Positions 1-5,311 of a stretch of DNA of 5,311 nt are shown here, one piece after another. The position numbers and the translations under genes are program-made. The notes below the pieces were generated by a model. The model was not told the origin of the DNA. It did not search any database and saw only the letters and a list, made by a program, of their open reading frames with translations. This DNA is from Roseovarius sp. UBA3070 (GTDB lineage: Bacteria; Pseudomonadota; Alphaproteobacteria; Rhodobacterales; Rhodobacteraceae): assembly GCA_002366775.1 (NCBI GenBank), contig DFBW01000031.1, forward strand, positions 1-5,311, in the 5' to 3' direction. How positions within the stretch are numbered: position 1 is the first letter of the stretch; each line of letters begins with the position of its first letter.

Positions 1-1
1 C

Positions 2-763
2 CTCAGCTTTATCGTCACTGGCGATGGTGTGGTGGTGACCAATGGCGGCGCCGCCTATGGGCTGCCCAAGGCTCTGCATGACGAAATCAAAGGGATCACA
101 GATCAGCCGGTGAAACTGGTGTTTGATGAAAACGGTCAGGGCCACGCCATGTTGGGCAACTCGTATTGGGCCGAACAAGGGGTGCCGATTGTGGCCCACA
201 CCGACGCCGCCGAAGAATTTGAAACCTATGGCGGAACAATCCTTGAGGGGATGAAGCGCTATAACCGCGACCGCGCGCAAGGTACTTTCGTGCAAGGCCC
301 GACCGAGACATTCGAGGATGAATACATCGTCGATATGGGGGATTTCCATATCGAAGCGCGCCACCTTGGCCCGGCACACAGCCCCGGCGATATCGTTATC
401 TGGCTGCCAGAACAAAGCCTGGTCATTTCAGGCGATATGGCATTTCACGAACGTATGCTGCCGATTTTCGAAGACACGTTGACCGCTGATTGGCTGGTCA
501 CTTGGGATACCGAGTTTGAGGCGCTGAATGCCACCTATGTCATCCCCGGCCACGGCCACCCCACCAACATGGCGCAGGTGCGCCGCTATACACGGGATTA
601 CCTGGTATATCTGCGCGCCAAGATCGGCGCACATCTGGAGGCAGGCGGCGACTTGGCGGATGCCTATTATGTTGACCAGACGCCCTATGCGCATCTGGAT
701 ACTTACGAAGAACTGGCCACCAAAAACGCAGGCCACGTCTATGAGCAGATGGAATTCGAATAA
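2..763 (+). CDS. MBL-fold metallo-hydrolase, SoxH-like (5' end missing)
   Basis: The reading frame is open to the left edge. Residues coded before the first GTG (base 29) already read as the first strand of the MBL fold (SFIVTGDGVVV), so the gene starts outside the window and base 29 is not its start. Counting codon 1 at bases 2-4, later MBL landmarks are clear: AHSPGD (His126), SGD (Asp145) and PGHGHP (His184, His186). The first metal motif, normally HxHxDH, reads ENGQGH (codons 43-48) followed by a normal GN, so at least two usual zinc ligands are absent. MBL-fold proteins (SoxG, SoxH) are encoded in the Paracoccus sox locus and are not known to be required for thiosulfate oxidation; assignment to SoxH rests on neighbourhood and is tentative. 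The missing N-terminus leaves export unknown. A DUF2892 gene follows after 33 bases, probably co-transcribed. Fold is confident; substrate is unknown. Confidence 0.85.
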   Translation, partial: LSFIVTGDGVVVTNGGAAYGLPKALHDEIKGITDQPVKLVFDENGQGHAMLGNSYWAEQGVPIVAHTDAAEEFETYGGTILEGMKRYNRDRAQGTFVQGPTETFEDEYIVDMGDFHIEARHLGPAHSPGDIVIWLPEQSLVISGDMAFHERMLPIFEDTLTADWLVTWDTEFEALNATYVIPGHGHPTNMAQVRRYTRDYLVYLRAKIGAHLEAGGDLADAYYVDQTPYAHLDTYEELATKNAGHVYEQMEFE

Positions 764-764
764 C

Positions 765-776
765 GGCGCTTGCGCC
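765..776 (+). other. Short GC hairpin between MBL gene and DUF2892 gene
   Basis: GGCGC and GCGCC arms (765-769 and 772-776) form a compact perfect inverted repeat right after the TAA stop and 7 bases before the next Shine-Dalgarno. No T-run follows, so it is not an intrinsic terminator. It could be a small stabilising or processing hairpin in the two-gene message, or chance in GC-rich DNA. Confidence 0.3.
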
Positions 777-783
777 ACAACCG

Positions 784-790
784 AAGGAGA
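784..790 (+). promoter_or_regulatory. Ribosome binding site setting the DUF2892 start
   Basis: AAGGAGA is a strong Shine-Dalgarno located 6 bases before the ATG at 797. It decides that start over an in-frame ATG at 770, which has no such site and would add nine basic, non-conserved residues. Confidence 0.8.
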
Positions 791-796
791 AACCAC

Positions 797-991
797 ATGA
801 ACATACCACGAAACATGGGAAGCCTGGACCGCGCAGTGCGCTTTGCCGTGGGTGCTTTGCTGATCGTACTGACCCTGACGGGCAGTATTGGTGTCTGGGG
901 CTGGTTAGGCTTGGTGCTTGTGGGCACGGCATTTATGAGCTTCTGCCCGATCTACCGTATCCTGGGGCTAAAAACCTGTCAGGATTGCTGA
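797..991 (+). CDS. Small DUF2892 (YgaP-type) inner-membrane protein
   Basis: The 64-residue product matches the DUF2892 pattern I know: an N-terminal MGSLDRAVRFAVG-like segment, two short hydrophobic stretches (about residues 14-28 and 31-48) joined by a GxxGWLG turn, then a FCPIYRILG motif. The family resembles the membrane part of YgaP, whose other half is a rhodanese; no rhodanese domain is fused here. Cysteines lie at 50, 61 and 64, the last two forming a C-terminal CxxC. Persulfide or sulfur handling at the membrane is often suggested for such proteins but is inference here. It follows the MBL gene at 33 bases with its own strong ribosome site and ends 7 bases from the convergent transporter gene. 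Family call is confident; function is unknown. Confidence 0.85.
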   Translation: MNIPRNMGSLDRAVRFAVGALLIVLTLTGSIGVWGWLGLVLVGTAFMSFCPIYRILGLKTCQDC

Positions 992-998
992 AGGATTT
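970..998. terminator. Possible bidirectional terminator at the convergent junction
   Basis: A hairpin spans 975-994: CCT/AGG and TCAG/CTGA arms (7 pairs, one bulged base at 978) around a 5-base loop (983-987). Read on the - strand it lies just past the transporter stop codon and is followed at once by TTTTT (974-970), the form of an intrinsic terminator. Read on the + strand it contains the DUF2892 stop codon and is followed by ATTTCT, a weaker T-tract. The stem is short and modest in GC, so strength is uncertain. No other terminator candidate is visible for either unit. Confidence 0.4.
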
Positions 999-2066
999 CT
1001 AGGGTGCAGCGGGGCGCAGATATCTAAGTTTGCTCAGCAAAACATGCGTCCCCATCGCACCCACCCACATACAAAATACCGCCACCCAGGCCGTCAGCGC
1101 AAAGATGGACCCGCCGGACATGCCCGCCCCGACGGCGCATCCCCCCGCCAGCATACTGCCAAATCCCATCAGACATGCACCGATCAGATACTGCTCCATC
1201 GGTGTGTCTGGGCCAAAGCGTTCAATCTTTATCTCTCGGGTAAGAAGCGCCATAAATCCGGCCCCAACAAACACCCCCGGCACCAGCCCGATACCAAAGC
1301 TCAGCGGCAAGGATGCTGTGTTGACCAACCCCATCAGAGTGTCAGTGGAAGGCCCGGTGAATGTGACAGAGGATATCTGGACCGGCTCAAATGACGCCTG
1401 CGCTATGAGGTAGGTGACAAGCCAGCCCAACCCAACGGCCAGCCCCACCCCCGATGCAGCAACCAGCTGGCTAAGGGGAAGCCCCGCGCGGCGGGACAAG
1501 AAGACCACCACACTTATCGCCAGCAAGGCAAGACCCGCCGCAAAGATCGGTGGCACCCCCCAAAGAACCAACAGATTGCGCGTATCCCCCCCCGATATCA
1601 ACCAAAGGCCAGCCAGCCCTTCACGCACAGGCATCAACGCCCCGCGCAAGGATGACTGTGCCACCAACGTCAGAACCAGCCCTGTGACAATCGCGCGCAA
1701 ATTTCCGGTGGCTGACAAGATCAACAACCGGCTGGCACAACCACGCGCCAGGATCATACCGCAGCCAAACATCAGCCCACCAATGATGGCGCCTGACAGG
1801 CTGCCGGTACTGGCCAGAGGGCGCGCCTCAGACACATCCAATACCCCCGCCGCCACCAGCGCCTGCACCGAAAACACCGCCGCACCAAAGGCTATCAACC
1901 AGATGAAAAGACGTGGGCCAAACACCCCCTCTGACAGCTCAACCGTAGCAGCACGCAGGCAAAACCGTGAGTGCTGTGCGGACATGCCAAAGAGGACACC
2001 CACCAGCGCCCCGGCCAGCGCCAGAGTGGTTTCATCACCCAAAGTATCCAGCAAGTATTCCAGCAT
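999..2066 (-). CDS. YeeE/YedE-family sulfur-compound transporter (SoxT/TsuA-like)
   Basis: This 355-residue protein is hydrophobic almost throughout and probably has about nine or ten membrane segments. It shows the two-fold repeated YeeE/YedE signature: QHSRFCLRAA (Cys36), GCGMILARGCASRLL (Cys102, Cys110) and, in the second half, GSMLAGGCAVGAGMSGGS (Cys310). Family members transport thiosulfate or related sulfur species inward; in the structurally known TsuA, conserved cysteines along the path contact thiosulfate, and the cysteines here fall in matching glycine-rich motifs. Start: ATG at 2066 with AGGAG (2077-2073) 6 bases upstream. It follows the DUF302 gene by 30 bases and is the last gene of the leftward sox unit, which suggests supply or export of sulfur compounds linked to Sox oxidation. 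Whether it moves thiosulfate, sulfite or another species cannot be read from sequence. Names such as SoxT are used for sox-linked members. Confidence 0.88.
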   Translation of the reverse strand: MLEYLLDTLGDETTLALAGALVGVLFGMSAQHSRFCLRAATVELSEGVFGPRLFIWLIAFGAAVFSVQALVAAGVLDVSEARPLASTGSLSGAIIGGLMFGCGMILARGCASRLLILSATGNLRAIVTGLVLTLVAQSSLRGALMPVREGLAGLWLISGGDTRNLLVLWGVPPIFAAGLALLAISVVVFLSRRAGLPLSQLVAASGVGLAVGLGWLVTYLIAQASFEPVQISSVTFTGPSTDTLMGLVNTASLPLSFGIGLVPGVFVGAGFMALLTREIKIERFGPDTPMEQYLIGACLMGFGSMLAGGCAVGAGMSGGSIFALTAWVAVFCMWVGAMGTHVLLSKLRYLRPAAP

Positions 2067-2096
2067 GCAACGCTCCTGGTGGCACGAGACAGATGG

Positions 2097-2528
2097 TTAT
2101 TCCATCGCCTCTTGCACGATGGAGTCCAGCAATGTCTGGACCTCTTGCATGGGACCATCGGGATAAGTCCGGTGGCCGATTTTAACGTCACCATCCTGAT
2201 CGGTCACGAAGATGCCATAAGGGCAATGCGCGATGTTCATCGCATCTGCCTCCATCACTTTGCGTGACACCACAGCGGAACAAAACAAAAAGACATCGGC
2301 GGCGTCAAACAGCTTGGTGTCGCTGCCTACATCGGCGCCGGTACGAGCCAGCATTTCGCCAACATGACTAACGTAGTCAATCACCAGCCCCCGCCCGACA
2401 ATGGCGCTTTCCACTGCAAAGGTGGCGTCCTCAAAACTTCCGTCAAATGCATGGGTCTGGTGCGTGTCCTGCGCGGCCAAAGGCGCCGCAGCAAGGGTCA
2501 TAATCCCAGCCAAAATAAGTGCTTTCAT
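2097..2528 (-). CDS. Exported DUF302-domain protein in the sox operon
   Basis: The 143-residue product starts with a Sec-type signal (MKALILAGIMTLAAAPLAA, likely cut before Gln20), placing it in the periplasm. The rest matches the DUF302 pattern as I recall it: FEDATFAVESAIVGRGL near residues 32-48, a central ADVFLFCS segment and a HCPYGIFV segment. Cysteines are at 83 and 102. An in-frame ATG six codons earlier (base 2546) is rejected because it lies upstream of the GAGGAGAA ribosome site that serves the ATG at 2528. DUF302 proteins have no established biochemical role; some fold relatives bind heme or metal, which is not shown here. Position between soxF and the transporter gene suggests a part in periplasmic sulfur or electron handling, an inference from context. 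Family confident, function unknown. Confidence 0.87.
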   Translation of the reverse strand: MKALILAGIMTLAAAPLAAQDTHQTHAFDGSFEDATFAVESAIVGRGLVIDYVSHVGEMLARTGADVGSDTKLFDAADVFLFCSAVVSRKVMEADAMNIAHCPYGIFVTDQDGDVKIGHRTYPDGPMQEVQTLLDSIVQEAME

Positions 2529-2534
2529 GATGAT

Positions 2535-2542
2535 TTCTCCTC
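2535..2542 (-). promoter_or_regulatory. Ribosome binding site setting the DUF302 start
   Basis: GAGGAGAA on the - strand lies with its AGGAG core 8 bases before the ATG at 2528. It sits inside the reading frame of the longer alternative (ATG at 2546), which argues for the shorter, signal-peptide-leading form. Confidence 0.8.
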
Positions 2543-2573
2543 TCATGATGTGCAGTCTGGCAGGGTTTTGGGC

Positions 2574-2602
2574 GGCGGGCCATGATCTGGATCAGGCCCG
2601 CC
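2574..2602 (-). repeat. Strong inverted repeat (hairpin) between soxF and the DUF302 gene
   Basis: Arms GGCGGGCC/GGCCCGCC and TGATC/GATCA give 13 base pairs with one bulged base (2582) and a 2-base centre, so the closing pair probably opens into a 4-base loop. It begins 12 bases past the soxF stop and ends 45 bases before the DUF302 start, inside the only sizeable gap (86 bases) of the leftward unit. No T-run follows on the - strand, so it is more likely an intercistronic stability/processing stem or an attenuator than a full intrinsic terminator. On the + strand a TTTT occurs a few bases later, but no + strand gene needs it. Confidence 0.75.
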
Positions 2603-2614
2603 ACGTCTTTTGGG

Positions 2615-3883
2615 TCAGCCAAACATGTCAGCCGTGATCCCTGCATACCAGCCTTCAGATTCCTCAAAAGTGGCCTTGCGCAGATCGCCGCTTTCTCCGG
2701 GCTGCGAAATAAAGCCGTCAACCTTGGCAATTTTTTCGTCCGTGGCTTCGTAAGTTGCGCCAACTTTCACACCGTCATCAGTGCCAATCAACGACCAGCA
2801 GGTGTTTGAGAATTTGGCCGGAAACACTTTGGAGCCCGTCAGCGCACCGCGTACAGCATTGGCACAAACCTTGGCCTGAGAATTGGCCGAATAGCCGGAT
2901 TTGGGCATGTCGCCCTGTTGGCTGGCGTCTCCCAGCACATAAACATCGCCGTCAGCTTTGGTGCTCATGTCCGCGCCATTCACCGGTGCCCAGTTGCCAT
3001 CTGTAACGCCTGCAATCTCGGCGATACGGCCCGCCTTCATGGCCGGAATGACATTGCAGACATCCACAGCAGTTTCTTCGCCGTCAATGGTCAGGGTCAT
3101 GGCATCCGGGTCAACCGAAACATTGCCGCCGCCAAAATCCTCACCGATCCAGTCGATCATGCCCTCATAGTGATTTGCCCAACCTTCCTGGAACAGACCC
3201 ATCTTTGAGAATTTGGGCTTGGGATCAGCCACGATGATCTTGGCTGTGGGGTTGGTGTTTTTCAGCACATGCGCCACCATCGAAACCCGCTCATAGGGGC
3301 CGGGGGGGCAGCGGAACGGGTTTGGCGGAGCGACCATGGCAAAAGTGCCGCCTTGCGGCATCGCCGCGATCTGTGCTTTCAAAAGCTCGGATTGCGATCC
3401 GGCCTTATACGCATGTGGCATGGCGTTTTGTGCCGCCACACTCCAGCCTTCAACAGCGCCATCAACAAAATCAATGCCGGGGCTGAGGATCAACTTGTCG
3501 TAGGGCAGTTGCGCGCCACCAGCCAGGGTGACAGTTTTTGCGTCCCGGTCCACATCCACGGCCCAATCATGCACAACATTGACGCCGTATTTTGCAGCGA
3601 GCGTGCCATATGTGTGGCCAATGTCATCCAGATCTTTAAAGCCGCCCAAATAGAGATTGGAGAAAAAGCAGGTGAAATACACACGGGAAGGCTCAACCAG
3701 CGTGACGTTGACAGCACCTTTGCTGTCTTTTGCAATATAGCGTGCAGCGGTCGCACCGCCTGCCCCGCCACCAATCACAACGACCCGAGGTTTATCATGG
3801 CCGTCTGCCAGCACCGCTGGCGCATGGAGGGCCGCGGCGGCGGCGGCTCCGGTTCCTAAAAACGCGCGTCTATTCAGTTTCAT
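2615..3883 (-). CDS. soxF: SoxF, flavoprotein of flavocytochrome c sulfide dehydrogenase type
   Basis: The 422-residue product carries a Tat signal (NRRAFLG at 4-10, alanine-rich core, likely cut after Ala26) and then an FAD-binding Rossmann motif, GGGAGG (38-43). It aligns along its length with the FccB flavoprotein of Allochromatium flavocytochrome c as I remember it. YFTCFFSN holds Cys72, matching the cysteine that links FAD covalently; FRCPPGPYER holds Cys192 and SNTCWS holds Cys362, matching the redox disulfide at the sulfide site; GDAS (318-321) and PKSGYSANSQ (327-336) are the second FAD-contact region. All key residues are present. It should oxidise sulfide or a sulfane-sulfur substrate in the periplasm and pass electrons to SoxE. 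GGGAG (3895-3891) lies 7 bases before the ATG. It follows soxE by 24 bases, consistent with one operon. In Paracoccus SoxF speeds thiosulfate oxidation by reactivating Sox proteins, an alternative or added role. Confidence 0.95.
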   Translation of the reverse strand: MKLNRRAFLGTGAAAAAALHAPAVLADGHDKPRVVVIGGGAGGATAARYIAKDSKGAVNVTLVEPSRVYFTCFFSNLYLGGFKDLDDIGHTYGTLAAKYGVNVVHDWAVDVDRDAKTVTLAGGAQLPYDKLILSPGIDFVDGAVEGWSVAAQNAMPHAYKAGSQSELLKAQIAAMPQGGTFAMVAPPNPFRCPPGPYERVSMVAHVLKNTNPTAKIIVADPKPKFSKMGLFQEGWANHYEGMIDWIGEDFGGGNVSVDPDAMTLTIDGEETAVDVCNVIPAMKAGRIAEIAGVTDGNWAPVNGADMSTKADGDVYVLGDASQQGDMPKSGYSANSQAKVCANAVRGALTGSKVFPAKFSNTCWSLIGTDDGVKVGATYEATDEKIAKVDGFISQPGESGDLRKATFEESEGWYAGITADMFG

Positions 3884-3907
3884 CTTCTCTCTCCCTTGTT
3901 GTGTTTC

Positions 3908-4609
3908 TTATTGTAGGTCCTTGAAATAGGCGGCCAGGGCGGCAATCTCCTCGTCTGAGAGGCGCCCTGCCATCATCTGCATCACGGGATGCGGACGTAA
4001 TTTACGTTTGTAGGCATGCATGGCGATCACAAAGTCTTCTTCCGGCCAAAGTGTAATCGAGGGAATGCCCTCTGCACTGCCATCGGATTGGTGGCACGTC
4101 AGGCATTCGCTTGAAAGATATTCGCCATAATCGGGGTCCCCTTTCAGTGCCAGGATCACCGGATCAATATCATGGTCGGTGGCATGTGCGGTGGGTTCTG
4201 CTTCGGGCACATCTGAAGGATTGTCGGAATAAATCCTCAGATACGCCAACAGATTGGCCCGATCAGTGGCCTCTTTCATCCCCCGAAAGCTCATCCGGGT
4301 TTTGGACACCAAAGCCCGAGGCTTTTCGATATATGCGTCCAGAGTCCTCTCGGTCCAGACAAGCCCATCTGCCCCGGCACGTTGCATGGATTTCGAATAA
4401 GAAAACCCTTCATGTGCCGCTGCATTGCGCCCGTACACGCCGTTCAAATGCGGGCCGATCCGGTCTTTCGCACCGACTCCGATCTCGTGACAGCCTTTGC
4501 ATTTGGCAAATAGCTTTTTACCTGCATCAGCATCCCCAACCGCCTCGGCGCTGCCAAGAGACGCCAAAGAACACCAGATCATTGCCAAAGCAAGGGATGC
4601 TGTTCGCAC
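3908..4609 (-). CDS. soxE: SoxE, periplasmic diheme cytochrome c
   Basis: The 233-residue product has a Sec signal (about residues 1-23, ending SAEA) and two heme c sites: CKGCH (37-41), with probable axial Met106 in TRMSF, and CLTCH (169-173), with an axial Met among 210-213 in HPVMQMM. The first domain closely resembles the C-terminal cytochrome domain of SoxD next door; the second resembles the short cytochrome domains of FccA, the partner of sulfide dehydrogenase flavoproteins. A proline/acidic linker (about 129-160) joins them. It should accept electrons from SoxF and pass them to a soluble cytochrome c. The start is GTG (4609-4607), with no good Shine-Dalgarno, only 3 bases after the soxD stop and in the same frame. 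A signal peptide beginning exactly there supports it, and translation is probably coupled to soxD. The later ATG at codon 10 would cut into the signal core. Confidence 0.93.
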   Translation of the reverse strand: MRTASLALAMIWCSLASLGSAEAVGDADAGKKLFAKCKGCHEIGVGAKDRIGPHLNGVYGRNAAAHEGFSYSKSMQRAGADGLVWTERTLDAYIEKPRALVSKTRMSFRGMKEATDRANLLAYLRIYSDNPSDVPEAEPTAHATDHDIDPVILALKGDPDYGEYLSSECLTCHQSDGSAEGIPSITLWPEEDFVIAMHAYKRKLRPHPVMQMMAGRLSDEEIAALAAYFKDLQ

Positions 4610-4612
4610 GGC

Positions 4613-5311
4613 TTACTCTGCAACGCTTTGCAGATAGGCCACGATAGCCGCAAGGTCTCCGTCTTTTTTCAACCCGGCAAAGCTCATCTTTGTGCCTTTG
4701 AGGAACTTTTTGGGTTTTGCAAGAAAGGCGGTCAGGTTTTCTTCGTCCCAGATCAATCCCTCTTGGGCAGCCGCCTTCAGGGGATTGGAGTATTTGAACC
4801 CTTCGACCATACCCGCCGCGTTGCCCACAACCCCGTTGAGGACAGGCCCCACGCGGTTTTTGGCCCCTTCACCCACCTGGTGGCAAGATTTGCATTTCTT
4901 AAAGACCTTTTCGCCTGCTTTGACCAATGCCGGATCAAGAGCGGCCTCGGTTTGCACGTCTTCAATCTCAGCGGCGGTGTCTTCAGTGGCGGCCTCTTCA
5001 ACTTCGGCCGCTGCCGGGGTGGCGGAGTCATCACCGGCCTCGTCCGGCGTCACATCCAGAACCCGAGCGCGCATAGTGACTTTCACATCATCCTTGCAGT
5101 TCTCCATGCAGGGCTCGCCCGTCCACAGGGCGTATTCTGTGCTGGCCCGGTCATCAATGATGAACCCATCCTGGTTTGGCATCTCCACATCCAGAAAGGT
5201 CTCATTGGACAGTACGAAATCATCCTCCACCAGATCGTTGGAATAGAGGATATAGGCAACAATCGCATAGACCTCGTCATTGCTCAGGCTTTGGGCCTCG
5301 CCAAAGGGCAT
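4613..5311 (-). CDS. soxD: SoxD, cytochrome subunit of Sox(CD)2 sulfur dehydrogenase (C-terminal part)
   Basis: The frame is open to the right edge, so 232 C-terminal residues are present. The terminal Met codon (5311) is not the start: MPFGEAQSLSNDEVYAIVAY is the last part of the first SoxD heme domain, where this Met is probably the axial ligand, and its CxxCH lies off the window. Next come the SoxD middle region with an EPCMENCK cysteine pair (68, 72), a linker rich in Ala and Glu (about 89-126), and a second cytochrome c domain with CKSCH (140-144) and probable axial Met209 in TKMSF. SoxD pairs with the molybdenum protein SoxC to oxidise the outer sulfur on SoxYZ, releasing six electrons; soxC should lie just to the right. 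It ends TAA, 3 bases before the soxE GTG. Confidence 0.93.
   Translation of the reverse strand: MPFGEAQSLSNDEVYAIVAYILYSNDLVEDDFVLSNETFLDVEMPNQDGFIIDDRASTEYALWTGEPCMENCKDDVKVTMRARVLDVTPDEAGDDSATPAAAEVEEAATEDTAAEIEDVQTEAALDPALVKAGEKVFKKCKSCHQVGEGAKNRVGPVLNGVVGNAAGMVEGFKYSNPLKAAAQEGLIWDEENLTAFLAKPKKFLKGTKMSFAGLKKDGDLAAIVAYLQSVAE

Noticed and set aside
29..31. GTG at base 29 as the start of the MBL-fold gene
   Set aside because: The frame is open upstream and already encodes the first strand of the fold, and no ribosome site precedes it; the gene is cut by the window edge.
959..985. ATCCTG/CAGGAT inverted repeat with a 15-base loop
   Set aside because: Six pairs with a long loop inside the DUF2892 coding end; it competes with the better hairpin at 975-994 and has no T-run on the proper side.
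1414..2166. 250-codon open frame on the + strand
   Set aside because: It is antisense to the transporter gene; its product is rich in Pro, Ser, Thr and Arg with no domain, while the opposite strand encodes a clear membrane protein family.
2529..2614. Possible internal promoter in the soxF-DUF302 gap
   Set aside because: Apart from the inverted repeat and the ribosome site, I could not see a convincing -35/-10 pair or a known operator on the - strand.
3269..3859. 196-codon open frame on the + strand
   Set aside because: It lies wholly antisense to soxF, whose protein matches a known family along its whole length; no ribosome site or recognisable domain.
4111..4647. 178-codon open frame on the + strand
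   Set aside because: Antisense to soxE and its junction with soxD; composition is that of a shadow frame.
4692..5246. 184-codon open frame on the + strand
   Set aside because: Antisense to soxD; the low-complexity Ser/Ala stretch is the reverse reading of the SoxD acidic linker.
5309..5311. ATG at the right edge as the start of soxD
   Set aside because: The residues that follow are the end of the first SoxD heme domain, and there would be no signal peptide; the true start is outside the window.

Overview
The window looks like chromosomal DNA from an alphaproteobacterium, most likely a Rhodobacteraceae (Roseobacter/Paracoccus-type) sulfur oxidiser. The basis is gene content: a soxD-soxE-soxF run in the order of the Paracoccus-type sox operon, with protein sequences of that type. 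This is recognition from memory, since no search could be run. It is the distal part of a thiosulfate/sulfide oxidation (sox) locus. It is densely coded, with no gene-free stretch over 90 bases, and I see no mobile element, RNA gene or CRISPR array.

Layout. On the + strand, bases 2-763 hold the 3' part of a metallo-beta-lactamase-fold protein of the kind found beside sox genes (SoxH-like). A 64-residue DUF2892 (YgaP-type) membrane protein follows at 797-991. Converging on these from the right, all on the - strand and in transcription order, are: the C-terminal part of soxD (5311-4613, 5' end off the window); soxE, a diheme cytochrome c (4609-3908); soxF, the flavoprotein of a flavocytochrome c sulfide dehydrogenase-like enzyme (3883-2615); a small exported DUF302 protein (2528-2097); and a YeeE/YedE-family sulfur-compound transporter (2066-999). 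The two transcription units meet with only 7 bases between stop codons. A small hairpin with a T-tract for each direction sits right at that junction.

How the genes work together. SoxD is the cytochrome subunit of the Sox(CD)2 sulfur dehydrogenase, which oxidises the sulfane sulfur carried on SoxYZ. SoxE and SoxF together resemble the two subunits of flavocytochrome c sulfide dehydrogenase and should act in the periplasm. SoxF has a Tat signal and all three family cysteines (FAD-linking Cys plus redox disulfide), so it looks catalytically intact. The YeeE protein probably carries thiosulfate or a related sulfur species across the inner membrane. The DUF302 and DUF2892 proteins have no assigned role, but both keep cysteines and both lie at the edge of the sulfur genes, so a persulfide/sulfur-trafficking role is a reasonable but untested idea.

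Most notable details: a 13-bp, one-bulge inverted repeat between soxF and the DUF302 gene; the soxD/soxE junction, where the two genes share a frame and are separated only by TAA-GCC-GTG with a GTG start; the degenerate first metal-binding motif in the MBL-fold protein; and the paralogous cytochrome domain shared by SoxD and SoxE.
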